From: Mogibacterium sp.
Lineage (GTDB): Bacteria; Bacillota; Clostridia; Peptostreptococcales; Anaerovoracaceae
Assembly: GCA_016775335.1 (NCBI GenBank)
Contig: JAEUGJ010000007.1
Coordinates: forward strand, 1-9,842
DNA length: 9,842 nucleotides
Direction of reading: 5' to 3'
Every line of letters starts with the position of its first letter. The stretch's first letter is position 1. The notes under the pieces are model-generated. The model was given only the letters and a program-made list of their open reading frames with translations. It was not told the origin of the DNA and ran no database searches. Shown here piece after piece: positions 1-5,952 of this stretch. The position numbers were made by a program, and so were the translations under genes.

Positions 1-152
1 GTCCGGGCTGGGAAATCGACTGCGACATCGATGTGGTACAGACCGCCGACAAGGAAAACTTCTATCTCACCGGATTCATGGATGCATCCATCAACGGAGA
101 GCATGCATTCCACAGAGATTACGATGTAACCGTTCCTCGTAACGGACTCTAG
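1..152 (+). CDS. C-terminal fragment of a probable CocE/NonD-family hydrolase (partial)
   Basis: An open frame read from base 3 enters at the window edge and stops at TAG 150-152, leaving about 49 residues. The fragment begins PGWEID and ends VTVPRNGL. The pattern of a beta-strand around DVVQTADKENFYLTGFMDA, then a short turn (NGEH), then RDYDVTVPR close to the stop resembles the end of the jelly-roll C-terminal domain of CocE/NonD (X-Pro dipeptidyl-peptidase-type) serine hydrolases, which commonly finish with 'F.v...l.A..g...v..r.w...iPRd'. The catalytic domain lies outside the window, so activity cannot be judged. It is co-oriented with the amidohydrolase 154 bp downstream, and no convincing terminator separates them, so the two may be co-transcribed. 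The family call rests on a short match from memory. Confidence 0.5.
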   Translation, partial: PGWEIDCDIDVVQTADKENFYLTGFMDASINGEHAFHRDYDVTVPRNGL

Positions 153-233
153 AAAATAGCCCGAATTTCGGGAAAAAACAGATTGCGTAGGGGGCTTTCA
201 AGGCCTCCTGCGCCTTTCATGAATTCGACATTA

Positions 234-254
234 TTCCGGTGACAGAAGCCGGAA
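234..254. repeat. Short inverted repeat upstream of the amidohydrolase
   Basis: TTCCGG (234-239) and CCGGAA (249-254) form a perfect 6-bp inverted repeat with a 9-nt spacer. It lies about 50 bp before the amidohydrolase start in the 153-305 gap. No T-run follows, so it is not a terminator. It could be an operator or a weak leader hairpin. No clear sigma-A promoter was found in this gap. Confidence 0.3.
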
Positions 255-305
255 ACCTTAGACCGCAGAGCAAATTGATTTTACGGAAGAAAGGAACCGA
301 CAAAG

Positions 306-1487
306 ATGCTTGTATTGAGAAACGCGAGAATCATCCCGGAACTGACCGAGGGATACGATTCGGATAGAGCGGATATCGTTATAGATAATGGAATTATTCA
401 GGAAATTAAAGCACCGAAAACTGTAGATGCCGGTGAGGTTTTGGACATGACCGATATGACCGTGATTCCGGGATTGATTGAAGCGCATCTGCACTTAGAC
501 CTGAAGGGGACCAACACCTTCGAGGAAAACGTTCAGCCGGATGCATACCGCAGCATGACCGCGCTGAAGCTGGCACAGGACAACCTGCGTCAGGGTTACA
601 CCACTGTTCGAGATGTGGGTGACCGAAACAATATTGTAATCGACATCGCCAGAGCGGTTCGGGAAGGCGCGGTGGTGGCACCGGACATCCTGGCCAGCGG
701 AAAGATCATCTCACCGACAGAGAAGGGCAACGACTTCTTCGGCACTATGTATCTGGAAGCGGATTCTCCGGAAGAGTTCCGGAAGGCGATTCGAAAGCAG
801 TACCAGAGAGGCGCCGACTGGATTAAAATCATGGGCACCGGAGCGATCATGAATCCGGGTGCGGAGCCGGGGCTTCCGATTATTACAGAAGAAGAATTGA
901 AAGCAGCCTGCGATATGGCGGATTTCTTGAAAATGCCGGTATCCGTGCACTGCCACGGCACAGAGGGCATCAAGATGTGCATTCGCAATGGCGTTCGTAC
1001 CATCGAGCATTCCACCATTCTGGATGATGAGTGTCTGCGGATGTACAAGGCATCGGATCAGAGCTTCATGATGCCGACACTGAGTGCACCGCACTCTTTC
1101 CTGGATTGGCCGGAAGGAATGCCGAAGCACTACGTGGAGAAATCCAAGAAAATCGTCAAGGTTCTGGATGAAGGAATGAGAGAGGCCTACCTGCAGGGAA
1201 TCAAGATGGGTTGGGCTACCGATGCGGGCGTCTACGAAGGCAGCCACGGCAACGGAATTTACGAGTTCCGGATTCGTGTGAACAAGCTGGGAATGGACCC
1301 GAAGGATACGTTGATTCAGGCCACCAAGTACAATGCGGAAATCCTGATGATTGACGATCAAGTGGGTACCATAAAAGCAGGAAAGAAAGCGAATTTGGCA
1401 GTATTCCAGGGAAATCCGGATGAAGATATTGAAAAATTGAATGATGTTGCACTGGTCATCAAGGACGGCAAGAAGGTTCTTGTATAA
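306..1487 (+). CDS. Metal-dependent amidohydrolase (imidazolonepropionase/prolidase-like family)
   Basis: This 393-residue cytosolic hydrolase has the amidohydrolase-superfamily layout. A small beta-sandwich is built from both ends (residues 1-55 and about 350-393) around a TIM barrel. Visible metal and catalytic residues are HxH (H61, H63 in EAHLHLD), the likely carboxylated lysine K174 (ADWIKIMGTGA), H215 and H217 (VSVHCHG), H235 (TIEHS) and D306 (ATDAG). This is the full binuclear-site set, so the enzyme should be active. The C-terminal 'G.I..GKKANLAVFQGNP..DI..L' signature is typical of the COG1228-type group, which includes imidazolonepropionase and Xaa-Pro dipeptidases; the substrate is probably a cyclic amide or a small peptide or N-acyl compound. 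The start is supported by AAGGA at 291-295. The MFS transporter follows after 26 bp, suggesting uptake and hydrolysis of one compound. Family call is firm, substrate unknown. Confidence 0.88.
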   Translation: MLVLRNARIIPELTEGYDSDRADIVIDNGIIQEIKAPKTVDAGEVLDMTDMTVIPGLIEAHLHLDLKGTNTFEENVQPDAYRSMTALKLAQDNLRQGYTTVRDVGDRNNIVIDIARAVREGAVVAPDILASGKIISPTEKGNDFFGTMYLEADSPEEFRKAIRKQYQRGADWIKIMGTGAIMNPGAEPGLPIITEEELKAACDMADFLKMPVSVHCHGTEGIKMCIRNGVRTIEHSTILDDECLRMYKASDQSFMMPTLSAPHSFLDWPEGMPKHYVEKSKKIVKVLDEGMREAYLQGIKMGWATDAGVYEGSHGNGIYEFRIRVNKLGMDPKDTLIQATKYNAEILMIDDQVGTIKAGKKANLAVFQGNPDEDIEKLNDVALVIKDGKKVLV

Positions 1488-1499
1488 CCGGGAAGAGTT

Positions 1500-1505
1500 A
1501 AGGAG
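1500..1505 (+). promoter_or_regulatory. Ribosome binding site of the MFS transporter
   Basis: AAGGAG lies 8 nt before the ATG at 1514 in the 26-bp gap after the amidohydrolase stop. It fixes the MFS start and supports translation from a shared transcript. Confidence 0.7.
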
Positions 1506-1513
1506 ACACAATT

Positions 1514-2755
1514 ATGGGAACACAATCAAAACTTAAAAAGAATATGCTCAGATTAATTCTGATTTCTATTGCAGGTACCATGATCTACGGACTTCCGTAT
1601 TTCAGATCCTACTACTACGATGCGTACCTGCAGACTTACGGATTAACCAATTCACAGATGGGAATGTTTGGTTCTATCTTCGGAATCATGGGTGCCTGCT
1701 CCTATCTGTTTGGCGGTGTGGTTGCGGACATGTTCTCAGCAAGAAAGCTGATGACCATATCCATGATTCTCACCGGCTTGGGTGGATTGCTACACCTGAT
1801 GCACCCGAGCTACCTCATGTTGGTGGGGATTTACTTCCTTTGGGGATTTACCTCTCTGTTTGCATTCTGGCCGGCACTGCTGAAGGTTCTGCGTTCTCTG
1901 GCAAATGAGGACGAGCAGAGTAAGGCATACGGCTTCATGGATGCAACCAGAGGTATCACCAACGCAGTGCAGCTGGCAGTGACCCTGGCCATCTTCAACG
2001 CACTGAGCAAGAAGGCTAGCGATCTGGCAGGTTTGAACGGCGTAGTTATCTTCTACTCCGCAATCTGTATCGTAATGGGTATCGGCCTGTACTTCGTTCT
2101 GGACGAGAAGAAGCTGCAGACCGGCTCCGATGATGCGGATGATGAAAGCAAATTCTCCTTTGCAATCGTAAAGCAGGTGCTGAAGATGCCGGTGGTATGG
2201 CTGCTTTCCCTGGTGGTATGCTGCTCCTACACTATGCCGATTCTGTTCTACTACTTCACCCCATACGCAACCGCGAACCTGGGCATGACCGCTGCAGCCG
2301 GTGCCATGGTCACCATGCTGGCGCAGTATGTACGTCCGGTAGCCTGCGTGGTCGGCGGCGTTGCTGCAGATAAGATCGGAAGAGCAAACGTAATGTACGG
2401 AACCATGGGCATCATGCTGGCGTCCACACTGGTTTTGATCTTCGCAAGATCCATGGCCAATGCGGTATTTATCGGAATCTGCGCATGCATCTACTTCGGT
2501 ATGTACGGTGCGTACTCCCTGGTATTCTCCATGTTCGACGAATGCGGAATTCCGAAGTACATGTCCGGAACCGCCATCGGTCTGATCTGCACCATCGGAT
2601 ATATGCCGGAATTCTTCTGCCCGCTGCTGGCCGGAAAGGTTTTGGATACATACGGAAATGCGGGATACCACATCCTGTTTATCTTCTTGGCTGTTATGAT
2701 GGTAATTGGTCTCATTCTTCTGACCTTCTACAAGCGTCTCGTGAAAAAGATGTAA
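1514..2755 (+). CDS. Major facilitator superfamily (MFS) transporter
   Basis: A 413-residue integral membrane protein with about twelve hydrophobic segments (roughly 11-29, 45-67, 79-96, 99-124, 147-164, 174-195, 226-246, 256-284, 293-311, 315-341, 349-374 and 384-405). Between helices 2 and 3 is an MFS loop motif variant, GGVVADMFSARK (67-78). Its counterpart between helices 8 and 9 is GGVAADKIGR (281-290). The central cytoplasmic loop is strongly acidic (about 199-212). The FMDATRG stretch (141-147) before helix 5 is reminiscent of organic-anion-type MFS carriers. It lies downstream of the amidohydrolase in the same transcription unit, and a terminator follows the stop. It therefore likely imports the amidohydrolase substrate or exports its product. 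Family certain, substrate and direction not determinable. Confidence 0.85.
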   Translation: MGTQSKLKKNMLRLILISIAGTMIYGLPYFRSYYYDAYLQTYGLTNSQMGMFGSIFGIMGACSYLFGGVVADMFSARKLMTISMILTGLGGLLHLMHPSYLMLVGIYFLWGFTSLFAFWPALLKVLRSLANEDEQSKAYGFMDATRGITNAVQLAVTLAIFNALSKKASDLAGLNGVVIFYSAICIVMGIGLYFVLDEKKLQTGSDDADDESKFSFAIVKQVLKMPVVWLLSLVVCCSYTMPILFYYFTPYATANLGMTAAAGAMVTMLAQYVRPVACVVGGVAADKIGRANVMYGTMGIMLASTLVLIFARSMANAVFIGICACIYFGMYGAYSLVFSMFDECGIPKYMSGTAIGLICTIGYMPEFFCPLLAGKVLDTYGNAGYHILFIFLAVMMVIGLILLTFYKRLVKKM

Positions 2756-2790
2756 TATGCCAAGTGATAATATAATAATATAATTGCCCG

Positions 2791-2820
2791 AAAAGCCCCA
2801 TCGAAATCGATGGGGCTTTT
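2791..2820. terminator. Bidirectional intrinsic terminator between convergent units
   Basis: A perfect 13-bp stem (AAAAGCCCCATCG, 2791-2803, with 2808-2820) closes a 4-nt AAAT loop. The arms start with AAAA and end with TTTT, so a U-tract is produced on either strand. It sits between the MFS stop (2755) and the stop of the convergent GntR gene (2846) and would end both transcripts. The preceding stretch 2767-2784 is almost pure A/T. Confidence 0.9.
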
Positions 2821-2845
2821 CATGTACGGTTGTATTCGTTGGATG

Positions 2846-3577
2846 CTATTCTTCTTCCATTTGCAGGTTGGCCCAGTAGCTGTAGCTTCGCTTCAGGGTG
2901 TGGGCGATGGCGTCCGTGTCCCGATCTTCCAGAATCTTTAAAATCTCGAAGTGGATGTCCACCAGATATTTCCGGTCCTGCTCCCGAATGCACTGTTCGA
3001 TGGTGCGGATTCGGGATCCGTAGGTCAGCTTGGACAGCATTTCGTTCACGGTGACGATTAGGTCGTTCCGGGTAGCTTTTGCGATGGCATCGTGGAAGGC
3101 GATGTCCGTCCGGCAGATTAGTTTCGGATCCGGATTGGGTTCGTCCAGTTCCCGCTCGATGGAGGCGGCAATTTGCCGCAGGTTCTCCGCATCCTCCGGA
3201 TTGAGGCCTTGCTCCATGATAACCTGCAGGGTACCGAACTCGATGCATTGCCGGAGACCGATGAGATCTTGGTAGGATTCTTTTTTCTGGAGAATCATAC
3301 TGTAGATCAGCGGATTGATGGTCTGCGGCTTGAAGCTTCGGCATACAAAAGTACCTTCGGGACGGCGAATTTCCAGGATGCCGTACGCCACCAGGGTTCG
3401 TACCGCCTCCCGTACCGTGTTCCGCCCAACGCAGAAGCTGGAAGCCAGCTCCGGTTCGGTGGGAATCTTGTCTCCCGGATTAATCTGCCCGTCGATGATG
3501 GCTTCCGTCAATCGTTCTACCACGATGTCGGAAGCGGATTTCATGCGAATGGGCTTCATAAAATCTGAAGCAGTCAT
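2846..3577 (-). CDS. GntR-family (FadR/FCD subfamily) transcriptional regulator
   Basis: A 243-residue DNA-binding regulator. Residues about 12-80 form the winged helix typical of GntR proteins (IIDGQINPGDKIPTEPELA, then VGRNTVREAVRTL, then GILEIRRPEGTFV). The all-helical FCD effector domain covers about 95-236. The FCD metal-binding set is incomplete: D158 and H162 (TDIAFHDA) and H209 (VDIHFEI) are present, but the position of the last histidine aligns with S231 (KRSYSYW). The first Met is supported by AAGGA on the minus strand (3584-3588). The gene lies 54 bp downstream of the reductase on the same strand and is probably co-transcribed. It likely controls the divergent region, using a small acid derived from the imported substrate as effector; the effector itself is not predictable. 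Confidence 0.9.
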   Translation of the reverse strand: MTASDFMKPIRMKSASDIVVERLTEAIIDGQINPGDKIPTEPELASSFCVGRNTVREAVRTLVAYGILEIRRPEGTFVCRSFKPQTINPLIYSMILQKKESYQDLIGLRQCIEFGTLQVIMEQGLNPEDAENLRQIAASIERELDEPNPDPKLICRTDIAFHDAIAKATRNDLIVTVNEMLSKLTYGSRIRTIEQCIREQDRKYLVDIHFEILKILEDRDTDAIAHTLKRSYSYWANLQMEEE

Positions 3578-3593
3578 TAATTTTCCTTTCTGT

Positions 3594-3606
3594 GCAGCAG
3601 TGCTGC
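3594..3606. repeat. 13-bp perfect palindrome between reductase and regulator
   Basis: GCAGCA-G-TGCTGC lies in the 54-bp gap just upstream of the GntR ribosome binding site. Its one-base centre makes a hairpin unlikely, so if functional it would be a protein-binding site. It does not match the TGTTnAACA units seen at 4594-4618. It could be chance. Confidence 0.25.
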
Positions 3607-3631
3607 GTTTCGCGGCAGAGGGAGAAAGAAA

Positions 3632-4519
3632 TTAATTCTTTTTCTCCACGATGGTGTCTGCCAGCGTCTCAAAATATTTTACGTAAGCGGCGTGGTCTTC
3701 TTCCATGTGACCGTGCGCCTTCATGGTCTGCTGGATTTCATAGAGCTGAGCGGTGTAAGGAATCGGGCAATCGATGGCGTGGGCCGTGTTGATTACGTTG
3801 GTGATATCCTTGTGGTTGACCTTGATGGTTCCGCCCGGGGTGAAGTTCCGCTCCACCATCATAGGCGCTTTGTCTTCCAGGGCATAGCTCCGCGCAGCAC
3901 CGCCTTCGATGGCTTTGTATACCTTCTCCGGATCCACGCCGGCTTTGGCCGCAAAGGTGAGCGCCTCCGCCACGATAGCGATGTTGTTGTTTACGATGAT
4001 CTGATTGGCCAGCTTGCAGATGCTGCCGGAGCCGGAATCTCCAATCAGTGTTGCCTGAGAACTGTAGGTGTCAAAAATCGGCGCGCAGGTGTTGAAATCC
4101 TTCTCGTCGCCGCCCACCATGATGGCCAGCGTGCCGGCTTTGGCGCCGCTCTCTCCGCCGGATACCGGTGCATCTAAGAAACCGATACCTTTCTCCTGCA
4201 ACTTCTCATAGCATTCTCTGGAATCGTTGGCGGTGACCGAGCTGTGATCCACCACAATCTGTCCGGCCTTCATGTACTCGATCAGGCCGCCCTCGCCGAA
4301 GATGACGTTCTTAACGATGGATGCGTTGGGGAGAATCATCTCCACCACGTCGCACTGCTCCGCCAGCTCCTTGTTGCTTCCGGCAGTGGCACCTTCTGCC
4401 ACCAGCTCCGCGACGATCTTCTCGTTCAGGTCGGACACCATGACATCCAATCCTGCTTTTACCATGTGTTCTGCCATGGGACGTCCCATGATTCCCAGTC
4501 CAATAAATCCTACTTTCAT
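3632..4519 (-). CDS. garR: 2-hydroxy-3-oxopropionate (tartronate semialdehyde) reductase-like beta-hydroxyacid dehydrogenase
   Basis: A 295-residue cytosolic oxidoreductase of the 3-hydroxyisobutyrate dehydrogenase family. The N-terminal Rossmann fold carries GLGIMG (7-12); D30 at the end of the second strand suggests NAD(H) preference. Active-site elements are DAPVSGG (116-122), K169 and N173 in CKLANQ, and the HKD segment (236-238). The family's all-helical C-terminal domain follows. The KLANQIIV..NIA..AEAL and KAPMMVERNF.PGG stretches resemble GarR/GlxR, which reduce tartronate semialdehyde to D-glycerate. 3-Hydroxyisobutyrate or another small semialdehyde/hydroxyacid pair is not excluded. 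AGGAGG on the minus strand (4529-4534) fixes the start. The gene is transcribed away from the TRAP/transketolase operon, with its own promoter and operator-like palindrome, and the GntR gene follows. Family firm, exact substrate moderate. Confidence 0.8.
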   Translation of the reverse strand: MKVGFIGLGIMGRPMAEHMVKAGLDVMVSDLNEKIVAELVAEGATAGSNKELAEQCDVVEMILPNASIVKNVIFGEGGLIEYMKAGQIVVDHSSVTANDSRECYEKLQEKGIGFLDAPVSGGESGAKAGTLAIMVGGDEKDFNTCAPIFDTYSSQATLIGDSGSGSICKLANQIIVNNNIAIVAEALTFAAKAGVDPEKVYKAIEGGAARSYALEDKAPMMVERNFTPGGTIKVNHKDITNVINTAHAIDCPIPYTAQLYEIQQTMKAHGHMEEDHAAYVKYFETLADTIVEKKN

Positions 4520-4593
4520 TGTTTGTTTCCTCCTGTTGATGTTTCGTGTTTTGGATTAAAAAAACAGTACCGCCTGTAGCCATAAACCGAATT

Positions 4594-4618
4594 GTGTTCA
4601 ACATAGGATGTTTAACAC
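4594..4618. promoter_or_regulatory. Operator candidate: paired TGTTnAACA palindromes
   Basis: The arms GTGTTCAACAT (4594-4604) and ATGTTTAACAC (4608-4618) are inverted repeats with a single mismatch around a 3-bp centre. Each arm is itself a 9-bp palindrome of form TGTTnAACA and contains GTnnnAC, the core known for FadR-subfamily GntR operators. The element covers the predicted start site of the minus promoter, so binding would block the reductase-regulator transcript. The likely ligand is the GntR protein encoded in that transcript; this is inferred. Confidence 0.6.
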
Positions 4619-4622
4619 TTCA

Positions 4623-4651
4623 ATACTAATGAAAAATTCGTGCAAAGTCAA
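4623..4651 (-). promoter_or_regulatory. Sigma-A promoter for the reductase-regulator operon
   Basis: Read on the minus strand, a -35 box TTGACT (4651-4646), a 17-bp spacer and a -10 box TAGTAT (4628-4623) lie upstream of the reductase. The predicted start is near 4616, leaving a leader of about 97 nt. The spacing is optimal and both boxes are close to consensus. Confidence 0.7.
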
Positions 4652-4680
4652 TTGGAATTCTGCTTTATTTTAGACAGTGG

Positions 4681-4707
4681 ATTTGTCGAAAAGAACAAAT
4701 TTTTCGA
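4681..4707. repeat. Interleaved inverted repeats between the divergent promoters
   Basis: ATTTGT (4681-4686) pairs with ACAAAT (4695-4700) over 8 bp. TCGAAAA (4686-4692) pairs with TTTTCGA (4701-4707), also over 8 bp. The pair ends 17 bp upstream of the plus promoter -35 box and lies upstream of both -35 boxes, a position suited to an activator or shared regulator site. The sequence differs from the 4594-4618 palindrome. Confidence 0.4.
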
Positions 4708-4724
4708 TAAAATATTGTTTATTG

Positions 4725-4753
4725 TTGACTTTACCGTAAATTCTTCGTAAAAT
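4725..4753 (+). promoter_or_regulatory. Sigma-A promoter for the TRAP/transketolase operon
   Basis: A -35 box TTGACT (4725-4730), a 17-bp spacer and a -10 box TAAAAT (4748-4753) predict a start near 4760. Transcription from here would read through dctP, dctQ and dctM, and possibly the transketolase genes. No other good promoter was seen before dctP. Confidence 0.75.
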
Positions 4754-4760
4754 AAAATCA

Positions 4761-4872
4761 ACATCCCATGATGGTATGAACTAATGATGGGGTGATACCC
4801 GGATTCGTCCGGGAATGAAACTATACCGCTTGTAGTTAATGTTGTTGGGATATCGCAGGCATCCGGCCTGCG
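4761..4872 (+). promoter_or_regulatory. Structured 5' leader RNA of dctP (four stem-loops)
   Basis: Nearly the whole leader can fold. H0 is 4762-4769 with 4787-4794 (8 bp, one wobble). H1 is CCCGGA (4798-4803) with TCCGGG (4808-4813) and a TTCG loop. H2 is 4819-4825 with 4831-4837 (one wobble). H3 is CGCAGGC (4854-4860) with GCCTGCG (4866-4872), directly followed by the ribosome binding site. Alternatives compete: GGGT (4790-4793) with ACCC (4797-4800), and CCGGAT (4799-4804) with ATCCGG (4861-4866). No known riboswitch class was recognised. It may be a cis-regulatory RNA or just stabilising structure. Confidence 0.45.
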
Positions 4873-4879
4873 AAGGAGG
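4873..4879 (+). promoter_or_regulatory. Ribosome binding site that sets the TTG start of dctP
   Basis: AAGGAGG lies 5 nt before a TTG codon at 4885. The next in-frame ATG (codon 12) would remove the positively charged start of the signal peptide, so the TTG start is preferred. Hairpin H3 ends at the base just before this site. Confidence 0.8.
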
Positions 4880-4884
4880 AAAAA

Positions 4885-5916
4885 TTGAAGAGAAGAAAAC
4901 TGATTGCAGTGGTCTTGATGTTGACTTTGCTCTGCACGATTTCCCTGTCCGGCTGTGCGAAGCAGAACAGCGGAGAGGTGGCAGAGAACGGATACAATCA
5001 GGTAACGCTGCTGCTCAACTGTAACGGAACAGAGATTGCCAACGATACCAGAATGGCGCTCCTGTTCAAGAAGTACGTGGAAGAGCGTTCCGATGGCGTA
5101 GTTCGGATTAAAGTATTTCCGAACGATCAGCTGGCCAGCGGAAACATGAACAAGGGTCTGGAGATGATTACCAGCGGAACTACGGATCTGGACATCCATT
5201 CCACCAGTATCATTTCCAATCTGGATAACCGTCTGATGGTGTGCACCATGCCGTGGCTGTTCCAGAACTATGACCAGGCGGAGAAGACATTCTTCGGGGA
5301 TGGCGGAAAGTTCATCCAGAAGGTGGTATCCAAGAAGGGTCTGACGTACCTGGGAGCCGTTCATAACGGTTTCAAGGCGATTACAAACAGCAAGCGCTCC
5401 ATCAAAAAGCCGGAAGACCTGAAAGGTCTGAAGATCCGTATTCCGGGTGGCGCGTTCTATACGTCGTTCTATAAGTCATTCGGTGCCAGCCCGCAGGCGA
5501 TGAGCTGGAGTGAAGTGTTCACCGCACTGCAGCAGGGAACCATCGACGGACAGGACAACAGCTTGAGCACCTGCAATTCCGGAAACATTCAGGAAGTGCA
5601 GAAGTATATCACTATCGCAAAGTATACCTATGAAGCTTTTACTTTTACAGCGAACTCCGAGAAGTTTAACTCACTGAATTCCAAGACCCAGCAGCTGCTG
5701 AAAGAGTGCGCGAAAGATGCGTGCCACGAAGTGGATCAGCAGATTGTGGAAGGGGAAGGAGACATCCTGCAGAAGTTCAAAGACACCGGCTGCGTGATCA
5801 ACGAGCTGTCTCCGGCAGACATTGAAAAATTCCGCAAGGTCGTAGAACCGGTAAAGCAGGAATACATGAAGAAGTACGGCGAAGAGGCCTGCAAGGCATT
5901 CGGCGTGACGAAGTAG
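4885..5916 (+). CDS. dctP: TRAP transporter substrate-binding lipoprotein (DctP family)
   Basis: A 343-residue extracytoplasmic solute receptor that captures an organic acid and delivers it to the DctQM membrane complex. The N-terminus is a lipoprotein signal: a KRRK charged region, a hydrophobic core (6-20) and a lipobox LSGC (21-24) with C24 as the lipidated residue, so the mature protein is anchored outside the membrane. The mature part has the DctP fold. Notable are the PEDLKGLKIRIPGG segment with R185, the conserved arginine that usually salt-bridges a substrate carboxylate, and E210 with ALQQGTIDGQDN (214-225). This argues for an acidic ligand. Length is usual for the family. It starts with TTG, and a structured leader precedes it. 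It is the first gene of a complete dctPQM set. Ligand unknown. Confidence 0.93.
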   Translation: MKRRKLIAVVLMLTLLCTISLSGCAKQNSGEVAENGYNQVTLLLNCNGTEIANDTRMALLFKKYVEERSDGVVRIKVFPNDQLASGNMNKGLEMITSGTTDLDIHSTSIISNLDNRLMVCTMPWLFQNYDQAEKTFFGDGGKFIQKVVSKKGLTYLGAVHNGFKAITNSKRSIKKPEDLKGLKIRIPGGAFYTSFYKSFGASPQAMSWSEVFTALQQGTIDGQDNSLSTCNSGNIQEVQKYITIAKYTYEAFTFTANSEKFNSLNSKTQQLLKECAKDACHEVDQQIVEGEGDILQKFKDTGCVINELSPADIEKFRKVVEPVKQEYMKKYGEEACKAFGVTK

Positions 5917-5952
5917 TGAAACTCAGAAAGAAAGTGAGGCAAGGTATATCCT

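Larger units (their letters stand above)
4520..4884. promoter_or_regulatory. Divergent control region between reductase and TRAP operons
   Basis: This 365-bp gene-free, AT-rich stretch separates the two divergent operons. From left to right it holds the minus-strand leader of the reductase with its ribosome binding site, a 25-bp operator-like palindrome (4594-4618), the minus promoter (4623-4651), overlapping inverted repeats (4681-4707), the plus promoter (4725-4753), and a roughly 125-nt structured plus-strand leader ending in the dctP ribosome binding site. Short ATG-initiated frames in the leader lack usable ribosome binding sites. Confidence 0.75.

Noticed and set aside
163..181. Hairpin CCCGAATTTCGGG as a terminator for the upstream gene
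   Set aside because: The stem is only about five pairs, with too small a loop, and is followed by A rather than T on the plus strand.
3621..3647. A/T-rich inverted repeat GGAGAAAGA / TTTTTCTCC spanning the reductase stop as a terminator before the GntR gene
   Set aside because: The stem is weak, lacks a trailing T-run on the minus strand and has a mismatch when read as minus-strand RNA; it partly reflects Glu-Lys-Lys codons.
4787..4845. Resemblance of the dctP leader to a fluoride riboswitch (GGTGAT, AAACT, TTAATG blocks)
   Set aside because: The stem order and the conserved pseudoknot partner do not fit the crcB consensus as I know it, and a TRAP operon is not an expected target.
4839..5024. 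ATG-started frame overlapping the start of dctP in another frame
   Set aside because: No ribosome binding site before the ATG, and most of it is an out-of-frame reading of the dctP signal peptide region.
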